IMG/VR virus record: IMGVR_UViG_3300020165_000070
Span: 1 to 35,936 of that record
DNA length: 35,936 bases
Strand: one strand, 5' to 3'
From: a virus
The number at the start of each line of letters is the position of its first letter. Position 1 is the first letter of the stretch. The notes beneath the pieces were generated by a model that worked only from the letters and a program-made list of their open reading frames with translations, did no database searches and was not told the origin of the DNA. The position numbers were made by a program, and so were the translations under genes. Shown in pieces: positions 15,801 to 23,184 of this stretch.

Positions 15801-16425
15801 TTTAGGGTCAGGAGGTTACAGGCCACAAGATAGTGGTGGCTCTGAGTTAAAAATTACAAATGGACGAGTTGACATAACTAGTCGGCTTGATTTAAGTGAC
15901 AATTTACACTTTGGCACTAGAGGTCAAATGAGTGTAATTAGCAACGACCTGTGTGTGTTTTCGACTACCTCAGACCATTCAGGTCTACGCTTTGCTAACG
16001 GTGCAATACATCCTACTGACCACACAGGCGCACAAAGTGATTCTGCTCAGATAGACTTGGGTGCTTCAAGCTATCGGTTTAACGATATCTTTGCACGTAA
16101 TGGCACTATTAATACTTCTGACATCAACGAAAAGCAAGATATTGAGGTTTTATCAGCCGCAGAACAACGCGTAGCAGTGGCGGCTAAAGGTCTGTTAAGA
16201 AAGTTTAGGTGGAAAGATGCCGTAGCAGAAAAGGGTGATAATGCAAGAATCCACTTTGGAATCATTGCACAAGACTTGCAAGATGCATTTAAAGCCGAAG
16301 GGTTGGATGCAGGCGACTATGGAGTGTTTATTAGCAATACGTGGATTAATGAAAACGGTGAAGAGCAAACAAGAATAGGTGTTCGATACACAGAACTTCT
16401 GGCTTTTATAATTTCAGCAACTTAA
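12871..16425 (+). CDS. Central tail hub/receptor-binding protein (gpJ-like) with S74 chaperone
   Basis: The 1184-residue tip protein that docks on the tail tube and contacts the receptor. A hydrophobic Ala/Gly-rich N-terminus is followed by the conserved EAASSRKIIYGRARVGGNVV and hub domains to about residue 460. Two fibronectin type III domains follow (about 472-562 and 572-665, with WDYSDDAFVDHYIVEW and ISWTNP). A beta-rich stalk leads to a C-terminal intramolecular chaperone of the S74 type from about residue 1083 (SDINEKQDIEVL, later HFGIIAQDLQDAF). The chaperone cleaves itself off after trimer folding. The Ser at 1083 and the following Lys are candidate catalytic residues. Confidence 0.9.
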   Translation: MAIALIAGVAAMGSAAIAGIAWSWAAFALGAGLSMVSRALMPKPDLGTQMGGRSVMTREAASSRKIIYGRARVGGNVVYLESTGTDNKYLWLVTAIAGHEIDAYEQVWFNDQKIWDGGSYVSDWGSYVDIGFYKGDQTSADNASQRGTASLVSNSTKWTDNHKLLDTAYMVVKLTYDQEQFAQGLPNISTVVRGKKVLDPETSATAWSQNPALCIYDYLLDSKYGLAESASNILTSSINTAKDVCDETVALAAGGTQPRYTMDGVIDTADSIKANIENMTGAMIGRLIYSGGKFEIHAGEYVAPTVTIDESMMVGEISVQTKQSRRNAYNGVKGVFLSEEDNYILADYPAQISSTYATQDGDPIYLDMPLPYTVNNIRAQRIAKLALFRSRQQEAITIPCNLNAFKFKIGDNINVSNTRLGYSSKVFEVVGYSFGFSSDQMVVNVEAIETASSIWSWDEDEEVFLGAGEVALYDGTTAAAPTNLTVTADSYLADDGTYSPYFNVTWDYSDDAFVDHYIVEWRTGSNDYYSQTTKTKPFEIRSLQQGASYDVRVKAVNEINVSSAYLTGSQTPATDTTAPDVPTSVSAVGEYRQITISWTNPTQKDLLGVEVFRSDTETGTYLYAGNGDSSFIDTDLETPKTYYYKVRSYDRSFNKSNYAAIVSATSRNVTITAPDNSDVVIYDGESGIPPSVTTAVATTSSDSNTFYLKQDYKEHLELHVSYPVGALTSGTVSGETNAINAVMSQFKFQIYYAPTSNPTSFTQFGSDLISQRKTTTGQLISNYFVKTTDLGSGNYKAELQTKTQVRTAYPTLSGYQLGVIDDDYNLTEITTVYDFPSGEYVFKVVVTVTDGSYSPYPATGSPSSTLARTVKAVGYQQVEKSGYSYAFEPYYQPTTIFRDRDSDEVVRLSDGADTLEIAAINDQGKPRLLMIGPNTTNPSSGVSWGASINFVTSFDSYSNGGLGEYQIGIDKSGTGLYLGSGGYRPQDSGGSELKITNGRVDITSRLDLSDNLHFGTRGQMSVISNDLCVFSTTSDHSGLRFANGAIHPTDHTGAQSDSAQIDLGASSYRFNDIFARNGTINTSDINEKQDIEVLSAAEQRVAVAAKGLLRKFRWKDAVAEKGDNARIHFGIIAQDLQDAFKAEGLDAGDYGVFISNTWINENGEEQTRIGVRYTELLAFIISAT

Positions 16426-16478
16426 TTAATAGATTTTCACATAGGTAATAATATTGCGTAAAGACGCAGAGGTTTAAG

Positions 16479-16805
16479 ATGACATATCAACTAGTAAAAG
16501 ATGACACTGCTCCGCAGATACAAGCCAACTTGACCAGGCAAGACACTGGCGCAGCCATCGACTGTTCGGGCGGCACAGTGAGGATGTATTTTAGAGCCAA
16601 GGGCGGTTCGAGTATTTTGTTCACGCTAACAGCCGCAGATGTTGGCGGCAATCTGGCAAGTGGCATTGCCGTGTTTTCTTTTTCATCAGGGAACCTCAAC
16701 CGTGACGAAGGGTATTACGAAGGCGAGATTGAAATTACCTACTCTAACGGTAATGTCGAAACCATTTATCAGGTGCTAGACTTTTACTTGCGCGGTGACT
16801 TTTAG
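16479..16805 (+). CDS. Baseplate upper protein-like (BppU N-terminal type)
   Basis: A 108-residue beta-rich protein resembling the N-terminal domain of lactococcal BppU. QLVKDDTAPQIQANLTRQDTG and VRMYFRAK are followed by a GYYEGEIEITYSNGNVETIYQ segment and the typical DFYLRGDF end. It would connect side fibres or receptor-binding parts to the tail tip. A hairpin (TGCGT-AAAG-ACGCA, 16455-16468) lies just ahead of the ribosome-binding site AGAGG. The stop overlaps the GTG start of the next gene (TAGTG). Confidence 0.7.
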   Translation: MTYQLVKDDTAPQIQANLTRQDTGAAIDCSGGTVRMYFRAKGGSSILFTLTAADVGGNLASGIAVFSFSSGNLNRDEGYYEGEIEITYSNGNVETIYQVLDFYLRGDF

Positions 16806-17422
16806 TGAATAAGGCTCAGATAATATTTAAAAAAGCCATTGCAGGGATTACGTTTAAAAAAGCAATCGCCAGTATTAAGTTTGGCTTCTTCCTTATCTTT
16901 AAATTCTTTACTGATACCGTAGGGCTTAGTGATTTAGCCGCAAAGTCAGTAAGTAAATCGCTGTCTGACAGCCAAGCCATGACCGATAGCTTGTCAAATG
17001 CTGTTGGTAAGTCGGTTGCTGATACATCAGTCAGTTCGGATGCGACCACGTTAGAGGTTAATAAGTCGTTATCTGATGCCAGTTCTATCTCTGATGATTC
17101 AAACTTTGCTGTCGGCAAAGCATTATCTGATAGCGGTGCGTTGACAGAAAACCAGAGGATGGACTTCCACAAGTTTGTTGATGAAACCTTTAGCGCAACA
17201 GATGATTTAGATGGTGAGGCTACTGCACAAGATGATCAGGAAATGACCTTTGTCAAAGTTCGTTCTGATCTTGCCGCCATGACCGACATACTAAACATTG
17301 TCCAAGGAAAGCTGTTGGGCGATACATCAGCATTGACAGATTCAGGTTCATATCGAGGGCAAGGGTATTGTGCCTTTAATTATTTTGATTCTGATTATGT
17401 TGGTTATTCTGGAACTTTTTAA
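16805..17422 (+). CDS. Repeat-containing tail fibre/tip protein
   Basis: GTG start, coupled to the stop of the previous gene. The 205-residue protein has a basic N-terminus with a duplicated FKKAIA motif, then about five imperfect repeats built on the pattern G/NKSLSDxxxxxD (residues about 38-175). These acidic, Ser-rich repeats alternate with helices and may form a fibrous stalk. It ends in aromatic YCAFNYFDSDYVGYSGTF, a C-terminal tail I associate with phage tail proteins. Placement between BppU-like and other tail genes supports a structural role. Function not otherwise known. Confidence 0.6.
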   Translation: MNKAQIIFKKAIAGITFKKAIASIKFGFFLIFKFFTDTVGLSDLAAKSVSKSLSDSQAMTDSLSNAVGKSVADTSVSSDATTLEVNKSLSDASSISDDSNFAVGKALSDSGALTENQRMDFHKFVDETFSATDDLDGEATAQDDQEMTFVKVRSDLAAMTDILNIVQGKLLGDTSALTDSGSYRGQGYCAFNYFDSDYVGYSGTF

Positions 17423-17445
17423 CCCTTAACTTTAACCGTTCACTG

Positions 17446-17469
17446 ACCGCCAAATGGCGGTTTTTTTTT
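17446..17469 (+). terminator. Intrinsic terminator between tail-fibre genes
   Basis: Stem ACCGCCA (17446-17452), loop AA, stem TGGCGGT (17455-17461), then eight further T to 17469. The stem is shared with the terminators at 6039 and 8297. The T run is immediately followed by the ribosome-binding site GGAG of the next gene. Confidence 0.8.
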
Positions 17470-17479
17470 GGAGAAAAAA

Positions 17480-17929
17480 ATGATTAACGATAAATTAAAA
17501 CTACGCGGTGATGTTGCCCTTGTTCTTAAAGACAAAGATGGCAATGTAAAAGATAGCCGCGAAATACACAACCTTGTTGTCAGCGCTGGATTAACGTTTA
17601 TTTGCTCACGCATGGCAGGGACTTCTGCCGGGGTAATGAGTCATATGGCATTGGGTTCAGGCACAACTGCGGTATCCGCAAGCCAGACTGATCTAGTGTC
17701 GATTCTAGGCTCACGCGAGGCGTTAGACAGCACTTCTGCCTCTAGCAATACCATTACTTATGTTTCCTCATTTGAGGCAGGTGAAGGCACTGGCGCGGTT
17801 ACAGAGGCAGGGGTATTTAATGCTGCATCGTCTGGCACTATGCTTTGCAGAACGGTTTTCCCTGCGGTAAACAAGCAAGCTGACGACACGATGTCAGTAA
17901 CCTGGACAATTACTCTGTCTGCATCCTAA
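17480..17929 (+). CDS. Small tail/fibre protein
   Basis: The start is ATG 17480 (MINDKLKLRGDV), six to eight bases after GGAG; upstream in-frame codons lie in the terminator. The 149-residue protein has the layout of a common phage tail-tip family. That layout is KLRGDVALVLKDKDGNV, then HNLVVSAGLTFICSRMAG, then MSHMALGSGTTAVS, FEAGEGTGAVTEAGVFN and a final VTWTITLS. This beta-rich fold is usually found beside fibre genes. It sits between two terminators and so forms a single-gene unit unless antiterminated. Confidence 0.65.
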   Translation: MINDKLKLRGDVALVLKDKDGNVKDSREIHNLVVSAGLTFICSRMAGTSAGVMSHMALGSGTTAVSASQTDLVSILGSREALDSTSASSNTITYVSSFEAGEGTGAVTEAGVFNAASSGTMLCRTVFPAVNKQADDTMSVTWTITLSAS

Positions 17930-17945
17930 GTTTAAAGCCCTTTTC

Positions 17946-17967
17946 GCCCCTTAATTGGGGCTTTTTT
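17946..17967 (+). terminator. Intrinsic terminator before the long fibre gene
   Basis: Stem GCCCC (17946-17950), loop TTAATT, stem GGGGC (17957-17961), then six T. An extended alternative stem with AAGCCC upstream is possible. Confidence 0.75.
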
Positions 17968-17990
17968 ATATCTAATTTTCGGAGAGAACA

Positions 17991-20780
17991 ATGGCAACAA
18001 TTACCACTAGATCAGGAAAGGGCAGTCCTTTAACGAACAATGAAGTAGATGCGAACTTTAATAATCTCAACACAGATAAAGCCGAACTATCTGGTGCGGC
18101 TTTTACTGGTGCGATAACCACTAACTCTACCTTTGACGGAAGAGACGTTGCTACAGACGGCACTAAGTTGGATGGCATAGAGTCAGGCGCTACTGCTGAT
18201 CAAACTGCGGCTCAGATAAAGACTGCGTATGAAAGCAATTCAGATACGAATGCTTTCACTGATGCTGACGAATCTAAACTAGACGGCATTGAAGCCTCCG
18301 CAGATGTCACTGACGCAATTAACGTAGAGGCCGCAGGGGGATTGATGGATAGCGAGTTGACTTCCATTGCATCTGTTAAGGCGTTGAATCAGGGTGTAGC
18401 TACTACCGATAGTCCTACGTTTGTAGATGTTACTGCAACATCTTTGGACATTAGCGGCAACATAGACGTAGACGGCACGACTAACCTTGATGTCGTGGAC
18501 ATTGATGGTGCTGTGGATATGGCTTCTACACTACAAGTAGATGGCAGTATAACTTCATCTGATGGTATGACTATTACTACAGCAGATAATTCAGATACAC
18601 TTACTTTAGTATCTACAGACGCTGATTCTTTTTTTGGACCAAACTTAAATTTTTATAGAAACTCGTCAAGTCCTGCTGATAATGACCTTCTTGCTCAAAT
18701 TGATTTTAATGGGCGTAATGATAATTCACAGAATGTTTTGTACGCAAATATACAAACACAAATAATAGATGCTAGTGATGGAACTGAAGATGGGCGTTTT
18801 CAAATTAATACAATAGTTAATGGAACAGATAGAAATAGAATTTTATTAACTCCAAGTGAAACAGTATTAAACGAAAATTCTGTAGACCTAGACTTCCGCG
18901 TTGAGTCAAACGGCAACGCTAATATGCTGTTTGTTGATGGTGGTGCTAATCGGGTTGGGGTTGGGACAGGCTCGCCTAATAGAGACTTACATATTAGTGG
19001 CGGTGCGTCAGACATTGCATTTGGGATTACTAACTCAGCTTCAGGTACATCTGCTTCTGACGGATTTAGCATTACGGTAGAAAACCCAACGCCAGACGTT
19101 GCTATTCGTCAGCGTGAAAACGCCAACATGAAATTCTTAACCAACAACACAGAACGCTTCCGCATAGCCTCAGACGGCTCTCTACACACCCTAACGCTTG
19201 GAACCTCTAACGTCCGCTTTGGTGTCAACGCAGGTAACAGCATTGCAAGCGGTGGTAGTTATAATGTTGTCGTGGGTGATGAGGCAGGTACTGCGATTAC
19301 TACTGGTGATGAGAATGTTGCAGTTGGTTATAACGCATTAGCCGCAAGCACGACCGCAGGTCAAAATACAGCAGTGGGTGCATCAGCTTTATTAAGTAAT
19401 ACCTCTGGTCAATTTAATAGTGCTTTAGGTCGTGAGGCTTTAAAAAGTAACACTGAGGGTGCTTACAATACAGCAATGGGAAGAACAGCTTTAGCGGCAA
19501 ATACAACAGCAAATAACAACGTAGCAGTTGGGTATGCTTCTTTAACAGCAAACACCACAGGTGCATTTAATACCGCTGTAGGAGCTTTGGCAGGTGATGC
19601 TTTAACTACTGCTAGTTACAATGTTGCACTTGGTTATCTTGCTTTGTCTACAGAAACAGCAGGGCAAGAAAGCGTTGCAATTGGTTCGCAAGCATTAGCC
19701 ACGCAAAATGTAGGAAGTGGGGCTGTTTATAATACAGCAGTTGGAACTTCAGCAGGTAGGCTTGTAACCACAGGCGTTCAAAACACCCTCATTGGTGGTT
19801 TAGCAGGTGATGCTACAACTACCGGAGGTTCAAACACAGCTTTGGGTTATCAGGCTTTAACGAATAATACCACTGGCGGGAATAATGTTGCTGTTGGCGC
19901 AAATGCGTCTTGGAACAATAGCACAGGCACACAAAATGTTTCAGTGGGTGTACAAGCACTTAATGCCGCCACCACCGCTTCTAACAACACAGCAATGGGT
20001 TATCAGTCTTTATATGCAAACACTACAGGTGCTTCTAACACAGCAGTCGGTAGAAGTGCTTTATACGCAAACACCACAGGCACTGCAAATACAGCAGTAG
20101 GTTCTTTAGCGGGTGATGCAGTTACTACGGCAAATGATACCTCTTGTTTTGGTTATGCGGCAGGGGGGGCTGTAACAACTGGGCATTATAATACTTGTAT
20201 AGGGCGTGAAGCAGGATTACATACTACTAGTCTTACTACGGGTGTAGGAAATACAATACTTGGCTCTTATGCTCACACATCTGCGGTAGATAGTAATTAT
20301 GCTAATGTTATAGGACATGATGTATCTGGGGCTACAAACTACACAACTTTAGGACATGCGGGTTCAGACATCAGAGCCGCACACGGTAACGTCACATGGG
20401 CAACAGTATCTGACGAACGCTACAAGAAAGACATTACAGACTCTACAACAGGTCTTAGTTTCATTAATGCTCTACAGCCTCGTACCTTTAAGTACAAGAC
20501 CCTTGGCGAACTGCCAGAAACCTTTAGTGCCTATGAAGCTGACTCCACCGAAGTCTTTAAAAACTCTGACACCAACCACGGCTTTATAGCCCAAGAAATT
20601 AAAGCGGCTATAGATGCTGACAGTAGTATCGCTGACGGCTTTAGACTTTGGGACGATAGAGAAGATGGCTCTCAGGAAGTTGCAGAGGCCGCACTAATCC
20701 CTGTACTAACCAAAGCAATCCAAGAACTGTCTGCACAAGTAGACGCATTAACCGCAAGAATAGAAACCTTAGAAGGATAA
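17991..20780 (+). CDS. Long tail fibre with NTAVG repeats and S74 chaperone
   Basis: A 929-residue fibre. The N-terminal part has KLDGIExxA repeats (about residues 60-110), common in phage and marine fibre proteins, then beta-rich stalk. From about residue 416 to 800 there are about 20 copies of a 14-to-20-residue repeat built on N-T/V-A-V/M-G-x-x-A-L, separated by T/N-T-T-G. These are typical of trimeric beta-roll heads like those of YadA-type adhesins. At residue 807 the S74 domain begins (SDERYKKDITD), followed by LQPRTFKYK and a C-terminal coiled coil (LSAQVDALTARIETLEG). Self-cleavage after trimerisation is expected. Likely host-receptor binding. Confidence 0.88.
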   Translation: MATITTRSGKGSPLTNNEVDANFNNLNTDKAELSGAAFTGAITTNSTFDGRDVATDGTKLDGIESGATADQTAAQIKTAYESNSDTNAFTDADESKLDGIEASADVTDAINVEAAGGLMDSELTSIASVKALNQGVATTDSPTFVDVTATSLDISGNIDVDGTTNLDVVDIDGAVDMASTLQVDGSITSSDGMTITTADNSDTLTLVSTDADSFFGPNLNFYRNSSSPADNDLLAQIDFNGRNDNSQNVLYANIQTQIIDASDGTEDGRFQINTIVNGTDRNRILLTPSETVLNENSVDLDFRVESNGNANMLFVDGGANRVGVGTGSPNRDLHISGGASDIAFGITNSASGTSASDGFSITVENPTPDVAIRQRENANMKFLTNNTERFRIASDGSLHTLTLGTSNVRFGVNAGNSIASGGSYNVVVGDEAGTAITTGDENVAVGYNALAASTTAGQNTAVGASALLSNTSGQFNSALGREALKSNTEGAYNTAMGRTALAANTTANNNVAVGYASLTANTTGAFNTAVGALAGDALTTASYNVALGYLALSTETAGQESVAIGSQALATQNVGSGAVYNTAVGTSAGRLVTTGVQNTLIGGLAGDATTTGGSNTALGYQALTNNTTGGNNVAVGANASWNNSTGTQNVSVGVQALNAATTASNNTAMGYQSLYANTTGASNTAVGRSALYANTTGTANTAVGSLAGDAVTTANDTSCFGYAAGGAVTTGHYNTCIGREAGLHTTSLTTGVGNTILGSYAHTSAVDSNYANVIGHDVSGATNYTTLGHAGSDIRAAHGNVTWATVSDERYKKDITDSTTGLSFINALQPRTFKYKTLGELPETFSAYEADSTEVFKNSDTNHGFIAQEIKAAIDADSSIADGFRLWDDREDGSQEVAEAALIPVLTKAIQELSAQVDALTARIETLEG

Positions 20781-20785
20781 ATAAA

Positions 20786-21025
20786 ATGGAAGATAGAACA
20801 ACCGAACAACTAGCATCCGATTACTCAGCAATGGGACAAATCAAGCAAGCACTTAAGTCAAAGACTGTTCAATTTAGTATTGCACTAGCTGTACTCTCGC
20901 TCTTGCAAGGATACACAGGGTTCCTACCAGTGAGCCAAGCAGGTCAAGCGGTCATAGGTTCTGTGATCGCAGGGTGTATTGTTGTGCTTAGGGCGGTGAC
21001 TACTGTTCCGTTGAATAAAAAGTAA
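20786..21025 (+). CDS. Two-TM holin-like membrane protein
   Basis: A 79-residue protein with two predicted membrane segments, about residues 28-47 (VQFSIALAVLSLLQGYTGFL) and 53-72, and a positive C-terminus. Similar small proteins after fibre genes are often annotated as holins. It lies 6 bp after the fibre stop and is in line with the 3TM holin gene downstream. It is one of three holin candidates in the window and may be the antiholin or an unrelated membrane protein. Confidence 0.55.
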   Translation: MEDRTTEQLASDYSAMGQIKQALKSKTVQFSIALAVLSLLQGYTGFLPVSQAGQAVIGSVIAGCIVVLRAVTTVPLNKK

Positions 21026-21037
21026 AGGGATAAAAAC

Positions 21038-21244
21038 ATGACTGAAGAAAATAAAGTAATCAACATTAACGGCACTGACTTCACTGATGATCAGTTGGAT
21101 GACAAGCAAAAATATTTGATTGCTCAAATTCAAGACTTACAAGCCAAAGCGCAAAACTTTCAATTTCAACTTGACCAGGTGTCAGTTGCTAAAGATCAAT
21201 TTACGAACGCTCTGATTGCATCACTTGAAGAAGATTCAGCCTAA
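21038..21244 (+). CDS. Small coiled-coil protein, DUF6447-like
   Basis: A 68-residue acidic protein: NKVININGTDFTDDQLDD at the N-terminus followed by a predicted coiled coil (YLIAQIQDLQAKAQNFQFQL). This is the pattern of a small family of phage and host proteins of unknown function found near lysis genes. A TAATG overlap with the next gene suggests co-expression with the 3TM holin. Function unknown. Confidence 0.6.
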   Translation: MTEENKVININGTDFTDDQLDDKQKYLIAQIQDLQAKAQNFQFQLDQVSVAKDQFTNALIASLEEDSA

Positions 21245-21633
21245 TGGGACTCACCGATCTTATTGCCGGGATTTTTAAACCTGCTGCAACCCTAATTGAT
21301 GAGCTCCACACATCGGATGATGAAAGGTTACAGGCAAAAGGCCATTTGTTAGACGTTCAAGCAGCGGCCATGCAAAGGGTGTTTGATTACGAAAAGGAAA
21401 TGATTAAGGGACAACACGCTATCGTTACCGCAGAGGCTAATAGCGGAAACTGGCTTGCCGCTAGTTGGAGGCCGATCACCATGCTGACGTTTCTGGCTCT
21501 AGTTGTTGGCGATACCTTTGGGTTGTTTGCCACCCCCTTACGAGATGAGGCGTGGTCATTACTTCAGATAGGTTTAGGCGGTTATGTAGTAGGTAGAAGT
21601 GGCGAGAAAATAGCCAAGGTTTTAAAGCAATAA
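21244..21633 (+). CDS. Holin of the 3TM type
   Basis: A 129-residue protein matching the holin_3TMs family by eye. The N-terminal MGLTDLIAGIFKPAATLIDELHTS leads to a charged helix with the sequence ERLQAKGHLLDVQAAAMQRV. Then come WLAASWRPITMLTFLALVVGD, with a membrane segment at about residues 77-95, and AWSLLQIGLGGYVVGRSGEKI, a second one at about 104-121. It would form membrane lesions that release the endolysin. It is the last rightward gene before attP, about 20 kb from the endolysin. Confidence 0.8.
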   Translation: MGLTDLIAGIFKPAATLIDELHTSDDERLQAKGHLLDVQAAAMQRVFDYEKEMIKGQHAIVTAEANSGNWLAASWRPITMLTFLALVVGDTFGLFATPLRDEAWSLLQIGLGGYVVGRSGEKIAKVLKQ

Positions 21634-21642
21634 CCCTTAAAC

Positions 21643-21672
21643 GTGGGGCAAACTTGATTTCATGGGGCAATC
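21643..21672 (+). repeat. Two direct arm-type repeats next to attP
   Basis: GTGGGGCAAACTTGA begins at 21643 and ATGGGGCAATCTTGG at 21662. The shared core is TGGGGCAAnCTTG. A third copy lies at 21870 and an inverted one at 21803-21815. The four together flank the tRNA-derived core, as integrase arm-binding sites do in attP. Confidence 0.6.
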
Positions 21673-21706
21673 TTGGTTTTGCTAAATCGCTACAGCCCAG
21701 TAAAAC

Positions 21707-21757
21707 TGGCGCACCCGGAGGGATTCGAACCCCCGACCAAGTGGTTCGAAGCCACCT
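21707..21757 (-). other. attP core: 3' half of a tRNA-Arg gene
   Basis: On the minus strand the segment reads as the anticodon stem-loop (GGTGG-CTTCGAA-CCACT, anticodon TCG), a 5-nt variable loop, the T arm (GGGGG-TTCGAAT-CCCTC), the acceptor strand and a CCA end. The D arm and 5' half are absent, and similarity stops near 21757. This is the pattern of an attachment site that restores the 3' end of a host tRNA-Arg gene upon integration. It lies 125 bp from the integrase stop. Confidence 0.85.
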
Positions 21758-21802
21758 GCAAATAGTCGATTAGCCTTATATAAATCAATTACTTACTGAA
21801 AT

Positions 21803-21884
21803 AATTGCCCCAAGCAATACATATATGAATGGCTTTCAAGGCTATATATAGCGCGGCATTAGTTTTTCTGTGGGGCAAATTTTA
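21803..21884. repeat. Further arm-type sites on the integrase side of attP
   Basis: An inverted copy AATTGCCCCAAG at 21803-21814 and a direct copy GTGGGGCAAATTTT at 21870-21883, ending at the integrase stop codon. The TATATA-rich stretch between them could be a bending site. Confidence 0.55.
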
Positions 21885-22991
21885 ACGCTGAAATGGAATG
21901 ACAATCTCAGGCTTTCTGCGATAAACGCGGTTGGTGGTTGCTGTGCTGTGATGCTGTAAAAGTTTGGCCGCGTGTTCTGCTGATTCTACATCTGAGGCAG
22001 TCTTTGCTCTTAAGTCTCTTTCTTGAAACTTCTCTGCCAAATCAGTCTTATTAATGGCCTTTGTCATGGCTCTTTGCCACTGGCTGTCGAAGTTACTTGT
22101 CTCGCCATCTTCATTAACTAGCGGCTGACCAGTTGAGGATGCAAACAGATAAAAGCATTGCACTTTTAGCCACCTGGTTCTCCAGATCATAATGTCATCA
22201 ATAATTTCTTTTAACCCGGTTGATTGACCTTCAAACTCAAAAGGCAAGAATGATGCCTTCCCTCCCTTTTTACCTTTCGTCTTTTCCCTTTTTAAAAAAT
22301 GCAGGCCGTCCTTTGTGATGTCGCTTAATTTAATTCTAAGCAGCATTGACTTGTCTTTACCTGTTGCCATCTTTAAAGGTATATAAACCTTCAAAAGCGC
22401 ATTACAGACCTCAAGCAAACAATCCAACTCGTCATCAGTTACATATCGATCACGATCATCAATAGGAATCTTTCCGACAATGGATTTGGATGGATGCCTT
22501 ATTTCGCACCCCCATTCTATTGCTTTAGAAAACATATGCGACAGGACTTCAAGATCAAGATTTGCGCGTTTGGCACTAAGGTTGTGATGTACATAATCAC
22601 GATATTGAAATACTTGGTGCGACTTGAAATCAACAACTGGCTGATTGGGGTCAAATACAGACCTGAGTCGGTTCATGGATTGTAAATTACTTTTTTGTGT
22701 TTGCTTTGCTTTCTTAGGGATAACTTGCGTTTGATAGCGTGTAAATAGTGCGCCTAAAGTATAAGGCTTTTCCGAACCAGTTATTTTTAATGCCCAAAAT
22801 TCAAAGGCTTTTTTCTCTGCAATTTGCGGGGTCTTGCCAGAACCTAACTTGACCTCTGTTTTATTGCCCCAGAGGTGTCGTGCCGATTTAGCTACCCTGT
22901 ACCAAATCGCAAACTCTCCCTTTTTTCCGCGCTTTCTTAGCCGCCAATTTTCAGGATATTTTTTATTTGTTTTTAGCCTTTCATTAGCCAA
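21882..22991 (-). CDS. int: Tyrosine-recombinase integrase
   Basis: Catalyses phage integration at the tRNA-Arg gene. The N-terminal arm-binding part (KYPENWRLRKRGKKGEFAI), a core-binding SAM-like region (YTLGALFTRYQTQVIPKKAK) and the catalytic domain are visible. Near the end RDLRAKTASD is the HxxR box with Arg for His, followed by LLQHHSTATTNRVYRR with the catalytic Tyr. The first catalytic Arg is not where it should be: the usual TGxRxxE motif reads TGKDKSM. No ATG lies near the right place; TTG 22991 (ANERLKTNKKY) is chosen, overlapping the end of the upstream gene. A frame open to 23057 would lie inside that gene. Confidence 0.88.
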   Translation of the reverse strand: MANERLKTNKKYPENWRLRKRGKKGEFAIWYRVAKSARHLWGNKTEVKLGSGKTPQIAEKKAFEFWALKITGSEKPYTLGALFTRYQTQVIPKKAKQTQKSNLQSMNRLRSVFDPNQPVVDFKSHQVFQYRDYVHHNLSAKRANLDLEVLSHMFSKAIEWGCEIRHPSKSIVGKIPIDDRDRYVTDDELDCLLEVCNALLKVYIPLKMATGKDKSMLLRIKLSDITKDGLHFLKREKTKGKKGGKASFLPFEFEGQSTGLKEIIDDIMIWRTRWLKVQCFYLFASSTGQPLVNEDGETSNFDSQWQRAMTKAINKTDLAEKFQERDLRAKTASDVESAEHAAKLLQHHSTATTNRVYRRKPEIVIPFQR

Positions 22992-23184
22992 GTGACGCAA
23001 AGTCCATAGTGTATGATTTTTGTTTTGGCTCTTGGAACTGCTCAACTGGAACAACAAAAGAGCCGTCTGGCCTAATCCTATAACTATAGCCCATAAAATC
23101 CAAGACTTTCATTTGCTTAGATCGGCTCTTTGCTCTTGTCAGTTCTTCAACCTCAGTTGAGGATAACCAAAATTTAACTAGCAT
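22984..23184 (-). CDS. DUF4224-type protein, candidate excisionase
   Basis: The 66-residue frame from ATG 23184 reads MLVKFWLSSTEVEELTRAK and RSKQMKVLDFMGYSYRIRPDG, which matches the pattern of the phage DUF4224 family. Those proteins lie directly upstream of integrases and are thought to act as recombination directionality factors. A longer frame from 23262 lies inside the preceding HTH gene and is not favoured. The stop overlaps the predicted TTG start of the integrase. The role is inferred from family and neighbourhood. Confidence 0.75.
   Translation of the reverse strand: MLVKFWLSSTEVEELTRAKSRSKQMKVLDFMGYSYRIRPDGSFVVPVEQFQEPKQKSYTMDFASLG

Noticed and set aside
19240-20400. Repeat array as a CRISPR locus
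   Set aside because: The repeats are imperfect, in frame and translate into NTAVG-type protein repeats; there are no constant spacers and no cas genes.
21707-21780. Functional phage-encoded tRNA gene
   Set aside because: Only the 3' half (from anticodon stem) matches a tRNA; the D arm and 5' acceptor strand are absent.
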